The notes under the pieces are model-generated. The model made no database searches, had not been told where the DNA came from, and worked only from the letters and a program-made list of their open reading frames with translations. Below, one piece after another: positions 6,888 through 14,827 of a stretch of 22,466 nucleotides of DNA; the stretch's first letter is position 1, and every line of letters begins with the position of its first letter. The DNA lies in contig DHSM01000026.1 of the NCBI GenBank assembly GCA_002408465.1, positions 1 to 22,466 of the forward strand, in the 5' to 3' direction. Both the position numbers and the translations under genes were made by a program. Origin of the DNA: Firmicutes bacterium UBA5286. Lineage in GTDB: Bacteria > Bacillota > Proteinivoracia > UBA4975.

Positions 6888-8216
6888 ATGGAACTGAGAG
6901 AGCATATGGAGCAATTATCCCGCAAGGACAGGTTTCCCTTTCACATGCCCGGTCATAAGGGCAGGTTTCCCTCCTTATTCGGCAAGTTTGATCCGACTGA
7001 ATTGCCTGGTTTGGACAACCTGCACTGTTCCCGGGATGTCCTCCGGCGGGCCCAAAACCTGGTGGCAGACATATACGGTGCTGCCAAAACATATTTTCTT
7101 GTAAACGGCAGCAGTGTGGGCATAATGGCCGCAATCTCCGCTCTGGCCCGACCGGGAGATTGCGTGCTGGTGCAAAGAAACTGTCACAAATCTGTGTTGG
7201 CTGGACTTATACACAGCGGGGCAATGCCCGTATGGATTGAACAGCCCTTTTGTCCACGCCTTCGCCATTGGCTGCCGCCTGCACCGGCAGAGGTCAGTAA
7301 ACTGATTGCCGCTAAATCCATCAAGGCCGCAGTTTTCACCAATCCCGATTATTTCGGGCTGGCGCCGGATATCGCTGGCCTTGCCGATATTTGTCAGAGG
7401 GAAAAGATTGCCGTCATTGTCGATGAGGCCCATGGCGCCCACCTGGCTTGGGGGCAGGACTGTGGCCTGCCAAAGAGCGCAGTAACTGCCGGCTGCAGTG
7501 TTGTCGTGCAAAGCCCTCACAAAACGCTGCCCGCCCTTACTCAGGCCGCCTGGATGCACATAAATGATGCGGCTTTAGCTGAAGGGCTGCAGGAAACCCT
7601 GAATATTTTTCATACCACAAGTCCCAGCTATCTTCTCCTAAGTTCCCTGGAGTTTGCGGGAACCTGGGCTAATGCTCACGGCACGGCCATGCTCCGGCGC
7701 TTGAACATGCTTGCAAAAGCGCTGTACCTTAGAAGCAGGCAGCTGGACCTTGACTTTCGCCAGCCGGCATATAACCGGGACTGGACCAAGTTTCTTTTGC
7801 CCAACCGCCGAGGTCTTGTCAAACTGCTTTACAGCCAGGGGATATATCCCGAGCTGGTCCAGGGCGACAAGGTGCTCTTTATGCTGACAATGGCCGATGC
7901 CCTTGAGACAAAAGGGATTGCCGCCCTCTATCGGATACTGCCCCTTATTGCCTCTCTGCCCGGGAGGCCGGTGGTGGAAATTGCCCCCCCGCCTTTGCCT
8001 CGGCAGGAGATTACCCCCCGAGAAGCTTGGCTGCGGCCGGGGGAAATAGTCCCCCTCCACAAGGCCCTGGGGAGGATTGCCCGCCAGGTGCTTGCTCCAT
8101 ATCCGCCTGGGACCATGGTCATAGGCCCCGGTCAGCGCCTGGAACAAGAACATGTTCAGTACCTGCAAAAGTTGCATGCAAAGAAGGTGATTCCCCAATG
8201 GTTAGAAGTAATCTAA
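6888..8216 (+). CDS. Orn/Lys/Arg decarboxylase family protein (YaaO-type)
   Basis: A pyridoxal-phosphate enzyme of the fold I ornithine/lysine/arginine decarboxylase family, 442 residues, the short Gram-positive form without the N-terminal response-regulator-like wing. Landmarks in order: FHMPGHKG, LVNGSSVGIMAA, NCHKSV, the cofactor-contacting VDEAHGAHLAWG, and SPHKTLPALTQAAWMH, in which the Lys forms the Schiff base. The C-terminal domain runs from about residue 300. A reading frame extends back to 6660 over csfB. I take ATG 6888 because AAGGA precedes it and the family begins near this point. Its end overlaps tmk by 19 bases, as in the conserved yaaO-tmk pair. B. subtilis YaaO is annotated as an arginine or lysine decarboxylase; the substrate here is not certain. 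Confidence 0.88.
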   Translation: MELREHMEQLSRKDRFPFHMPGHKGRFPSLFGKFDPTELPGLDNLHCSRDVLRRAQNLVADIYGAAKTYFLVNGSSVGIMAAISALARPGDCVLVQRNCHKSVLAGLIHSGAMPVWIEQPFCPRLRHWLPPAPAEVSKLIAAKSIKAAVFTNPDYFGLAPDIAGLADICQREKIAVIVDEAHGAHLAWGQDCGLPKSAVTAGCSVVVQSPHKTLPALTQAAWMHINDAALAEGLQETLNIFHTTSPSYLLLSSLEFAGTWANAHGTAMLRRLNMLAKALYLRSRQLDLDFRQPAYNRDWTKFLLPNRRGLVKLLYSQGIYPELVQGDKVLFMLTMADALETKGIAALYRILPLIASLPGRPVVEIAPPPLPRQEITPREAWLRPGEIVPLHKALGRIARQVLAPYPPGTMVIGPGQRLEQEHVQYLQKLHAKKVIPQWLEVI

Positions 8217-8848
8217 AAGGGCGCTTTATAGTTTTTGAGGGCTTGGATGGGTGCGGCAAGACTACCCAGGCGAAAATGCTGTCTGATTTTTTATCCTCCC
8301 AGGGGGTACAATACCTGCATGTCCGGGAACCTGGGGGAACAGCTGTAGGCAACAAGCTGCGGGAGATTCTCTTGAATCCGGAAACCGTCCTGACTCGGTG
8401 GGGAGAGGTGCTGCTGTTGGCTGCAGCCCGGGCCCAACTGGTCCAAGATGTCATCCGGCCGGCTCTGGCCCGGGGGGAGATTGTCGTATGCGATCGGTAT
8501 CTGTTCTCCAGTTTGGCCTACCAGGGCTATGGACTGGAGCAGAATGTCGAATTGGTTAGGCAAGTTAATCTGGAGGCTGTCGGCGGGCTGATGCCTGACT
8601 GGACTTTTCTTTTGGATATTGAACCCGAAGCTGGTTTGTCCAGGCAGGCAAACCGGCGAGGTTTAGACAGAATCGAACAGCGCAAGGAAGGATTTTTTCA
8701 GAGAGTTGTGGAAGGATACCAACAACTGGCGAAAGATTATGGGTTGATCAGACTGGACGGGACTGCTTCAGTCCAAGCAATCCACCGGCAGGTCGTGACC
8801 ATCTTAGGCAAAAAACTTATATTGAGAGAGGAGTGCGGGGATGAATAA
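8198..8848 (+). CDS. tmk: Thymidylate kinase
   Basis: Phosphorylates dTMP to dTDP for DNA synthesis. At 216 residues it is the usual length. The P-loop is GLDGCGKTT (15-23). The REPGGT segment after it contains the dTMP-binding Arg, CDRYLFSSLAYQG is the DRY/substrate motif, and FLLDIEPEAGLSRQ precedes the LID region. The start at ATG 8198 lies inside the end of the decarboxylase gene and follows GAAGGTGA. The upstream frame, open to 8027, is only overlap with that gene. It overlaps darA by 8 bases (8841-8848), so it is clearly in the same transcript. Confidence 0.96.
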   Translation: MVRSNLKGRFIVFEGLDGCGKTTQAKMLSDFLSSQGVQYLHVREPGGTAVGNKLREILLNPETVLTRWGEVLLLAAARAQLVQDVIRPALARGEIVVCDRYLFSSLAYQGYGLEQNVELVRQVNLEAVGGLMPDWTFLLDIEPEAGLSRQANRRGLDRIEQRKEGFFQRVVEGYQQLAKDYGLIRLDGTASVQAIHRQVVTILGKKLILREECGDE

Positions 8849-9173
8849 ACTGGTAATTGCCGTCATTCAAGATAAAGACAGTGTCAAGCTAATGGAGAAT
8901 CTGGTTGACAAGGGTTACCGGGCAACAAAGCTGGCCAGCACAGGCGGGTTTCTCAAAGCTGGCAATACAACAATGCTCATTGGGGTTAGTCAGGAACAGG
9001 TAGAAGATGTCGTGTCAATAATTCGCACAGTCTGTCAGTCCCGAGAAAAGATAGTTACCACTATGTCCCCAATCGGCGGAGCGGTTGAGTCCTATGTTCC
9101 CTATCCAGTAGAGGTCATAGTCGGCGGCGCCACCATCTTTGTGCTGGATGTGGAGAGGTTTGAGCAAGTATAA
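8841..9173 (+). CDS. darA: Cyclic-di-AMP receptor, PII-like (DarA/PstA)
   Basis: A 110-residue PII-like trimer protein that binds c-di-AMP, the second messenger tied to potassium and cell-wall homeostasis. The match to B. subtilis YaaQ/DarA is plain: KLASTGGFLKAGNTTMLIGV contains the ligand-binding T-loop base, and PVEVIVGGATIFVLDVE is the conserved C-terminal strand. Its partner in the cell is still not known for the family. The ATG overlaps the tmk stop region and GAGAGGAG precedes it. In B. subtilis yaaR (DUF327) lies between this gene and holB; here it is absent and holB begins inside the end of darA. Confidence 0.95.
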   Translation: MNKLVIAVIQDKDSVKLMENLVDKGYRATKLASTGGFLKAGNTTMLIGVSQEQVEDVVSIIRTVCQSREKIVTTMSPIGGAVESYVPYPVEVIVGGATIFVLDVERFEQV

Positions 9174-10119
9174 CCCTGAGGGATTTTACGGCAATGAACG
9201 GATTGTGGAGGCCCTGTTCCAGGGGATTGAAACCGGGAGGCTAGCAAATACACTTCTCTTTGCCGGACCAGCTGGCAGCGGGAAAAAAACACTGGCGGCC
9301 AAGGTCGCCCGGAAATTGTTTTGCCCGAATCTGTGCGGGCGTTGTCCAAGCTGTAAAATGTTGGCCCGGGAGATACATCCAGACTATTTGCTGATTAGTT
9401 CGGAAGGCGCTTTGGTTAAATTAGAACAGGCCCGCCAATTAAAGGCCTTTCTCTCCACTCCGCCCAATACAGCAGCATACAAAGTGGCGGTGTTGGAAAA
9501 CTGTCACAACCTTACCGTCGAGGCCGGCAACAGCCTCCTCAAAATACTGGAAGAACCGCCGGCCGCTTCGATTTGTATTCTCACTGCCGACAGCGCCGAC
9601 AACGTGCTGCCTACATTGGTTTCCCGCAGTCAGGTGTATACACTGACTGCTCTACCCACGGCAATGATTTCCGAGATGTTAATAAAGAAAAAACTGCCAG
9701 AGAATCAGTCCTGGTTCCTGACGGGATTTTCCGAGGGCATATTAGGTCGCGCCTTGGAATTGCTGGAAGACCATGACTTTTGGCAACAACGGCAGCAAAT
9801 GGCCATGGAAATACAGGAATTGCTGGCCCGGCGCCGAGATCCGCTGCTTTCCTCAGACAACTGGCAGACCTTCCCGGACAGGGCCTTGGATTTCCTTGAG
9901 TACTGGCTGCGGGATATGGTAAGGTTGCAAATTAATCAGGACTATATCCCGGTAAATAAAGATCTGCAGGCCAATCTGGAGGAATGTTTGGCCAATTGCC
10001 CGGAAGACAAAAGCATTGCCTTGCTGGACCAATGCGCCCAGGCCCGGGAACGCTTGCAAGCCAGGTGTAACCCTCGTCTGGTCTTTGATTGTCTGGCTCT
10101 GAAGATGTGGGAGGTTTAG
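9160..10119 (+). CDS. holB: DNA polymerase III, delta' subunit
   Basis: Component of the clamp loader that opens the sliding clamp at the fork. 319 residues from the chosen start. Walker A-like GPAGSGKKT (36-44); a zinc knuckle with Cys55, Cys59, Cys62 and Cys65; NSLLKILEEPPA; and SRSQVYTL as the sensor 1 SRC-like motif. The domain order is that of delta' (three AAA+ clamp-loader domains). Two TTG and one ATG start are possible. TTG 9160 gives the N-terminus expected for the family (MSKYNPEGFYGNERI) and has GGAGAGG close before it, though with tight spacing; TTG 9139 and ATG 9148 remain possible. It overlaps darA by 14 bases and ricT follows after two bases. Confidence 0.93.
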   Translation: MSKYNPEGFYGNERIVEALFQGIETGRLANTLLFAGPAGSGKKTLAAKVARKLFCPNLCGRCPSCKMLAREIHPDYLLISSEGALVKLEQARQLKAFLSTPPNTAAYKVAVLENCHNLTVEAGNSLLKILEEPPAASICILTADSADNVLPTLVSRSQVYTLTALPTAMISEMLIKKKLPENQSWFLTGFSEGILGRALELLEDHDFWQQRQQMAMEIQELLARRRDPLLSSDNWQTFPDRALDFLEYWLRDMVRLQINQDYIPVNKDLQANLEECLANCPEDKSIALLDQCAQARERLQARCNPRLVFDCLALKMWEV

Positions 10120-10121
10120 AT

Positions 10122-10961
10122 ATGGAAGAATATACTGTAGTCGGTGTCCGCTTCAAGGATGCCGGGAAAATATACTATTTTAACCCAGAGCAACTGCAGC
10201 TGACCGAAGGCAGGCCTGTTATAGTCGAGACTGTCAGGGGAGTTGAATTTGGTTGGGTGGTAGTGGCTCCCAAACAGGTATCAGGCGATGAAGTCATCCT
10301 GCCCTTAAAGCGGGTTGTGCGGGTCGCCCAGGCAGAAGATTTGCACAAACTTGAAGAGAATCAGGAAAAGTCCAGGGAAGCGCTGACAATCTGCGCAGAA
10401 AAGATCCAAAAGCACGGTTTGGATATGCGGTTGGTGGATGCCGAATACACCTTTGACAATTCTAAGGTTATTTTTTACTTTACTGCCGACGGCCGCATCG
10501 ACTTTCGCAACCTGGTCAAGGATCTGGCTTCGGTCTTTAAAACCCGGATTGAGCTGCGCCAGATTGGAGTGCGGGATGAGGCCAAGATGCTAGGCGGACT
10601 AGGCAGTTGCGGGCGCCCTCTATGCTGTTCAACTTTTCTCAATGAATTTGAACCTGTTTCCATCAGAATGGCCAAAGATCAAAATCTCTCTCTTAATCCG
10701 GCAAAGATCTCTGGAGTATGCGGCCGCCTTATGTGCTGCCTGCGTTATGAATCGGATCATTACCATGAAGCCAGAAAGTGCATGCCCAATGTTGGTGCGG
10801 TTGTAGATACCCCCAGTGGCCCGGGGAAGGTCGTGGAGGCAAATGTGCTCAAAGGTCAGGTCCGCGTTCAGTTACAGGATGATGGCAGCATTATTGAGAT
10901 GCCGGTGAAGACATGCTGTGACGGGGGTAATGAAAGTGGACGAAATAGTAAAAAAGATTGA
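10122..10961 (+). CDS. ricT: RicT (YaaT), PSP1-domain protein
   Basis: A 279-residue PSP1-superfamily protein. In B. subtilis RicT joins RicA and RicF in a [4Fe-4S]-bearing complex that stimulates RNase Y-dependent mRNA processing and affects sporulation, biofilm formation and competence. Six cysteines stand in the two conserved clusters, GSCGRPLCC (Cys163, 168, 169) and GVCGRLMCC (Cys200, 205, 206), which are the expected cluster ligands. The core MLGGLGSCG and the C-terminal PSGPGKVVEANVLKGQVRV are intact. The start at ATG 10122 has GGGAGGT seven bases away, clearly better than the longer frame opening at 10089. It sits directly after holB and overlaps yabA by 26 bases, the usual Firmicutes order. 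Confidence 0.95.
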   Translation: MEEYTVVGVRFKDAGKIYYFNPEQLQLTEGRPVIVETVRGVEFGWVVVAPKQVSGDEVILPLKRVVRVAQAEDLHKLEENQEKSREALTICAEKIQKHGLDMRLVDAEYTFDNSKVIFYFTADGRIDFRNLVKDLASVFKTRIELRQIGVRDEAKMLGGLGSCGRPLCCSTFLNEFEPVSIRMAKDQNLSLNPAKISGVCGRLMCCLRYESDHYHEARKCMPNVGAVVDTPSGPGKVVEANVLKGQVRVQLQDDGSIIEMPVKTCCDGGNESGRNSKKD

Positions 10962-11229
10962 AGATGCTCTTGAGCAGTTTTATATGGCTATTACCCAATT
11001 AAAAAAAGAAAGCGCAAATTTGCGCCTGGAAGTTGAGCGCCTGGAAAAAGAAAATAAGTGGTTGCGGGAACAGCTGCCAGGAAAGACAGCCAGTCCGGTT
11101 TCATTTAAAGAGGGCCAGGATGCCCTGGCCCGTCTTTATTATGAGGGATTCCATATTTGTCATTTGCAGTATGGCAATCTGCGCACCGAAGGGGATTGTT
11201 TGTTCTGCATCTCCCTGCTGAAAAAATGA
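10936..11229 (+). CDS. yabA: YabA, replication initiation control protein
   Basis: Negative regulator of DnaA that also binds the clamp DnaN. About 97 residues. The N-terminal half is a coiled coil (LKKESANLRLEVERLEKEN) used for tetramerisation. The C-terminal half carries the zinc site GFHICHLQYG...CLFC (Cys-His-Cys-Cys). The family normally has this architecture and size (B. subtilis 119). The start is uncertain: GTG 10936 has GGGGG eight bases before it, ATG 10930 has it only two bases away, and GTG 10918 is also open. Its stop overlaps the trmN6 start by four bases (ATGA), indicating translational coupling. Confidence 0.9.
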   Translation: MDEIVKKIEDALEQFYMAITQLKKESANLRLEVERLEKENKWLREQLPGKTASPVSFKEGQDALARLYYEGFHICHLQYGNLRTEGDCLFCISLLKK

Positions 11230-11909
11230 CAGAGCGAATCGATGATATTGGCGGCGGACTCAAGCTCATTCAGCAGGAAGGCTTATTTGCCTTGGGCACC
11301 GATGCAGTGCTGCTCAGTAAGTTTGCCAGTCTCTATGCCAATGACCGGGTCATCGACCTGGGCACAGGAACGGGATCAATACCCCTGATGCTTACCTTGA
11401 GAAAAGAGCTCAGTTACATAGCCGCCTTAGAATTGCAGCCGGAGTTGGCCGCACTTTGCCGGCGGTCAGTAGAGCTGAACAAATTAAATCATATAATTGA
11501 GGTCATAGCCGGGGACATCCGCAAGGTGCATGATGTTTTCCCTGCAGAATCTTTTGACCTGGCTACCTGCAATCCTCCCTATATGCCAGTGACCGGTTCC
11601 CTGATTAATGCCAGAAAGCCTGTGGCAATAGCCCGGCATGAGTTGTGCTGCCAATTAGAGGATGTTGTTAAAGCTTTTGCCTGGCTGGTGCGATATGGGG
11701 GGAAGGCAGCCCTTGTTTATCGCCCCCAACGCTTGGGGGATATTTTTTGCCTTATGCGAGAGCATGGCCTTGAACCTAAACGTCTGCAGTTTGTCTATCC
11801 CCGGCCTGGCAAGGAGGCAAATATCGTGCTGGTTGAGGCAGAAAAGGGAGCAAAACCAGGCTTGAGGACCTTGCCCCCACTCACTCTCAGGGGAGATGGT
11901 AAAGATTAA
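11226..11909 (+). CDS. tRNA1(Val) A37 N6-methyltransferase family (YabB/TrmN6)
   Basis: A 227-residue SAM-dependent methyltransferase. DLGTGTGSIPLML is motif I for SAM binding, and NPPYMPV is the NPPY motif of amino-methylating enzymes acting on adenine N6. The N-terminal LKLIQQEGLFALGTDAVLLSKF is typical of the TrmN6/YabB group. The E. coli relative methylates A37 of tRNA1(Val); the substrate in Firmicutes is inferred. ATG 11226 overlaps the yabA stop in an ATGA, with no strong ribosome site of its own, so it likely depends on coupling. In B. subtilis the GIY-YIG gene yazA follows; here rsmI starts directly, overlapping by 14 bases. Confidence 0.9.
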   Translation: MTERIDDIGGGLKLIQQEGLFALGTDAVLLSKFASLYANDRVIDLGTGTGSIPLMLTLRKELSYIAALELQPELAALCRRSVELNKLNHIIEVIAGDIRKVHDVFPAESFDLATCNPPYMPVTGSLINARKPVAIARHELCCQLEDVVKAFAWLVRYGGKAALVYRPQRLGDIFCLMREHGLEPKRLQFVYPRPGKEANIVLVEAEKGAKPGLRTLPPLTLRGDGKD

Positions 11910-12732
11910 AGGAAGACTGTACATTTGCCCTAGTCCCTTGGGCAATCTTGAGGATATTACCCTAAGGGTTATCAGGGTGTTGAGGGAGGCAGACCTGATT
12001 GCGGCCGAGGATACAAGGCACAGCAAAAAACTGCTGGCCCACTATGATATCCATACTCCCATAACCAGCTTTCATCAACACACCAGCCAAAAGCAGACAG
12101 AGAAGCTGGTTGCCGCCATGCTTTCCGGGAAAAGCCTCGCTTTAATCAGCGATGCCGGCACCCCTGCAATCTCCGATCCTGGCCAGATTTTGGTTAAAGC
12201 GTGCATAGACCAAGGCATTGAAGTTGATCCTTTGCCCGGTCCCTGTGCCGCAATTGTTGCTTTGTCCGCCAGCGGGTTTCCCCTGGCTTCCTTTACATTC
12301 CGGGGTTTTTTGCCCAGAAAGGGAATGGACAAGGCAGTGGCGGGACTGGCAGAAATTGAACACCCGGTAGTGCTCTACGAATCTCCTCGCAGGATTGTCC
12401 CCTTGTTATTCAGCCTGAACCAGCACATGCCTGAAAGGGATCTCTTGCTGGCCAGGGAATTGACTAAGCTCCATCAGCAGCTGCTCCGGGGAAAACCTGC
12501 CCAGCTCCTTGACCAGGTCCAGGCTGAGGAGCTGGAAAGGGGAGAATATACTGTTGTACTAGGTCCCGGTCAGGGAAATCACCCTCAGCCAGATGTTGAT
12601 TTGATGGCCCTGGCTACAAAATACCTGGGTCAAAATATGTCGACCAGGGATGCGGCAGACAGGATAAGTTATGAAACGGGCGTGTCTCGGCGGGAAGTAT
12701 ATAAGCTGCTCAATAAAAAAAAGGACACCTAA
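11896..12732 (+). CDS. rsmI: 16S rRNA C1402 2'-O-methyltransferase
   Basis: Methylates the ribose of C1402 in the decoding centre of 16S rRNA. 278 residues, normal length. Family landmarks: SPLGNLEDITLRVI, LIAAEDTRHSKKLL, ISDAGTPAISDPG, PLPGPCAAIVALSASGFP and VLYESPRRI. The C-terminal STRDAADRISYETGVSRREVYKLL is the usual helix-turn-helix-like tail. ATG 11896 has AGGGG only two bases before it, so translation is probably coupled to trmN6, whose end it overlaps. It is the last gene of the operon. Its stop codon forms the loop of a hairpin shared with abrB. Confidence 0.95.
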   Translation: MVKIKGRLYICPSPLGNLEDITLRVIRVLREADLIAAEDTRHSKKLLAHYDIHTPITSFHQHTSQKQTEKLVAAMLSGKSLALISDAGTPAISDPGQILVKACIDQGIEVDPLPGPCAAIVALSASGFPLASFTFRGFLPRKGMDKAVAGLAEIEHPVVLYESPRRIVPLLFSLNQHMPERDLLLARELTKLHQQLLRGKPAQLLDQVQAEELERGEYTVVLGPGQGNHPQPDVDLMALATKYLGQNMSTRDAADRISYETGVSRREVYKLLNKKKDT

Positions 12733-12741
12733 GTGTCCTTT
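12713..12741 (-). terminator. Terminator of abrB, overlapping the end of rsmI
   Basis: AAAGGACAC (12720-12728) pairs with GTGTCCTTT (12733-12741) with a 4-base loop that contains the rsmI stop. On the minus strand the stem is followed by a run of eight T residues, so it is a strong terminator for abrB. On the plus strand the tail is only TTTAG, so rsmI transcripts may end less efficiently. Confidence 0.85.
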
Positions 12742-12985
12742 AGTCGATATCTTTCATCTCTTTAAGGCATTTGGGGCAAATGTTTTTGCCCTTAAAATAA
12801 ACAATGCTCTCTGCTTCATCACAAAAAATACAGGCGGGAGAATATTTCTTGAGGATGATTTTTTCACCGTCAACATAGATTTCAAGAGAGTCTTTTAGAT
12901 TGATGTCCAAAGTGCGGCGCAGCTCGATTGGAAGTACAACACGGCCTAGTTCGTCTACCTTACGTACGATTCCTGTCGATTTCAT
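12740..12985 (-). CDS. abrB: AbrB-family transition-state regulator
   Basis: DNA-binding swapped-hairpin protein, 81 residues. The N-terminal half (MKSTGIVRKVDELGRVVLPI, then ELRRTLDI and LEIYVDGEKIILKKY) is nearly identical to B. subtilis AbrB, the repressor of post-exponential genes under Spo0A control. The C-terminal half differs: it holds two Cys pairs (Cys52/55 and Cys70/73, reading ACIFC and ICPKC), a likely zinc-ribbon-type structure in place of the Bacillus multimerisation domain. An upstream ATG gives five more residues, but ATG 12985 has GGAGGG seven bases away and matches the family start. A consensus promoter lies upstream. It sits at the classic position between rsmI and the metS locus. 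Confidence 0.95.
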   Translation of the reverse strand: MKSTGIVRKVDELGRVVLPIELRRTLDINLKDSLEIYVDGEKIILKKYSPACIFCDEAESIVYFKGKNICPKCLKEMKDID

Positions 12986-13024
12986 TTTGTATCCCTCCAT
13001 AGATTAAATGTAAAATGCGCTTAT

Positions 13025-13053
13025 AGTATACCAATTACTTCCATGATAGTCAA
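13025..13053 (-). promoter_or_regulatory. Sigma-A promoter of abrB
   Basis: Read on the minus strand: TTGACT (13053-13048), a 17-base gap, TATACT (13030-13025). Five of six matches in both boxes with ideal spacing. The abrB start is about 40 bases downstream. No perfect Spo0A box (TGTCGAA) is seen nearby. Confidence 0.8.
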
Positions 13054-13087
13054 ATAAAAAATATCATTTAAAAGGAGGAAAAAAACA

Positions 13088-14827
13088 GTGGCAAAAAAAC
13101 AGGCCAATATCTGTGTAATCCCCGGCGGATCAGGTTCTGACTGGCTGCAGCTGCTTGCAGATGTTTTTGCCAGGCTTAAGCGCCTGTTGGGTTGGGAGGT
13201 AAATTTATTTCTAGCTCCCGGCGAATTTGCCCGCGTTTTTAAAATTGGGTTTGCAGAGGAGAATTTTGCTGGGCCTGAGCCTGTCGTTGAGCATCTGATA
13301 ATGCGCCTGCAACAGGCTGGTGCAGTATATAAGCGCAGCGGTCAATTTGCTGTATGTGAAACTTGCGGTTTACCTGATGCGGGGTCTCAGCAGTGCAGCA
13401 ATTGCGGCGGCAATATTATCCTTGCCGAACGGGAAGGTTATTATTTTCGTGTTGGGCGGTACGACAAGAAAATCTTGGAGCTGGCGGCCGAGGAAAGTTT
13501 GGTGCTGCCCCCATATCAGCAGGGCTATGTGCTTAACAGCATCAGCAATATGCCTGCTGAAGATGTCCTAATCGCCCTGAAGGTCTCCCGGGCAAAACAA
13601 AGAATCCTGCCTGCAAACTGGTTCGGCACTCTGGCTGCGACCTTGTCAGGTTGCGGATATCCCGGGGACGAAGGGGGTTTTCAGCGGTCTTGGGCCAATA
13701 CATACCTCTTTATCCCCCGGGAGTGGCTCAGTCACGTTTACTATTGGTGCGGTGTGTTGCTGGCCCTGAATTTACCTAAACCTGGAGGGTTTGTCTGCCA
13801 TAGCTCTCTTAAGATTTTGGACAGGCGAGAACAGGAGGTAAGCCTCCTGCTTTTGGCCCAAAATTACGGACAAGAAAGTATCAGGTACTTGCTCCTGGCT
13901 ATTAAAGCAGCTCCCGGAGAAAATGTTTTTACTGAGGACCAGGTTATTCAGAGGATTAATCATGACTTGGCCAATGAACTGGGGAATCTGGTAGCCAGAG
14001 TCATCTCCATGGTTTCCAAATATGCCGGTGACATGATTCCTCCGCCGAATATTCTCACTCGTCAGAATGCAGACCTGGAACTGCGGGAGTATGCCCTGGA
14101 AACCCCGGGAAAAGTAGAACAATATATTAGCTCACAGGAACTTTTCCAGGCTATCCTGGCCATAAAAAACCTCATTGGCGCCACCAACCGTTTTATTGTC
14201 TCCACTGCTCCCTGGCAGTTAGCCACAGCCGGCAATCAACAAGAGCGGCTGAATACAGTATTGTACAATATCTGTGAGGCCCTGCGCTTTATAGCGGTCA
14301 CTTTGAAACCGATCATGCCGGAAGCGGCCCAAAGCATACTGGGGCAATTGGGCATAGACAGCATCCCCGGCTTATACACTTGGAACTCCTTGGGGCAGTG
14401 GGGCTTGCTGCCTGTTGGCACCAAAATTCTTCCCCAGCCAGTGCTTTTTCCCCGCATAGTTCCCGGATATGGCGGCATAGGCCCCGAGCAGGACTTAATC
14501 CTGCGGGAGGAGTTGGCCAGAATCAACATGGTTGTAGCCCGGGTATTGTCCGCGGAGGCGGTAGCGGAGTATGATGGGCTGTTGCACCTGATTCTCTACG
14601 ACGGCAGACAGCGCTGTTCAGTTCTCGCCCCGGTCGCTCGTGCCTGCCAGCCTGCAGCCTTGGAAGGGAAGAAAGTCGTTCTGTTATCTAACCTGAGGCC
14701 CACCGAAGTTGAGGGGATGCCCAGCGAAGGTGAAGTCCTGGTATTGGAGACAGAAACTGGCAACCTGAAGCTGATCTTCGTTGATGATGACATTCCGGAA
14801 GGGAGCAAAGTCCTATGTCTGAGTTAA
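13088..14827 (+). CDS. MetRS-like protein lacking both class I catalytic signatures
   Basis: A 579-residue intact frame in the metS position between abrB and tatD, with a strong AAGGAGGA ribosome site eight bases before the GTG start. Large parts align to methionyl-tRNA synthetase: LADVFARLKRLLGWEV (23-38, after the HIGH position); a zinc knuckle Cys90/93/103/106; YYFRVGRYDKKILE (118-131); YGQESIRYLLL (260-270); QRINHDLANELGNLVAR (288-304); LKPIMPEAAQ of the helical domain; and a full C-terminal tRNA-binding OB domain (about 480-579, with LEGKKVVLLSNLRP and DIPEGSKVL). However, TTPIYY-PxxxPHIGHAY is replaced by CVIPGGSGSDWLQ, GTDEHG by APGEFAR, GKD by PRE, and the stretch holding KMSKS by HSSLKILDRREQE. 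It should not make methionyl-adenylate. A tRNA-binding or regulatory role is inference. No T-box lies in the 87-base leader. Real metS must be elsewhere. Confidence 0.85.
   Translation: MAKKQANICVIPGGSGSDWLQLLADVFARLKRLLGWEVNLFLAPGEFARVFKIGFAEENFAGPEPVVEHLIMRLQQAGAVYKRSGQFAVCETCGLPDAGSQQCSNCGGNIILAEREGYYFRVGRYDKKILELAAEESLVLPPYQQGYVLNSISNMPAEDVLIALKVSRAKQRILPANWFGTLAATLSGCGYPGDEGGFQRSWANTYLFIPREWLSHVYYWCGVLLALNLPKPGGFVCHSSLKILDRREQEVSLLLLAQNYGQESIRYLLLAIKAAPGENVFTEDQVIQRINHDLANELGNLVARVISMVSKYAGDMIPPPNILTRQNADLELREYALETPGKVEQYISSQELFQAILAIKNLIGATNRFIVSTAPWQLATAGNQQERLNTVLYNICEALRFIAVTLKPIMPEAAQSILGQLGIDSIPGLYTWNSLGQWGLLPVGTKILPQPVLFPRIVPGYGGIGPEQDLILREELARINMVVARVLSAEAVAEYDGLLHLILYDGRQRCSVLAPVARACQPAALEGKKVVLLSNLRPTEVEGMPSEGEVLVLETETGNLKLIFVDDDIPEGSKVLCLS

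Noticed and set aside
6975..8198. Minus-strand frames of 194 and 186 codons opposite the decarboxylase
   Set aside because: Shadow frames of a well-supported gene; no recognisable domains or ribosome sites.
12671..12898. Plus-strand 75-codon frame over the end of rsmI and abrB
   Set aside because: Runs through the terminator and antisense to abrB; no ribosome site.
13001..13087. T-box riboswitch before the MetRS-like gene
   Set aside because: The leader is under 90 bases, with no T-box sequence (TGGNACCGCG) and no antiterminator or terminator pair.
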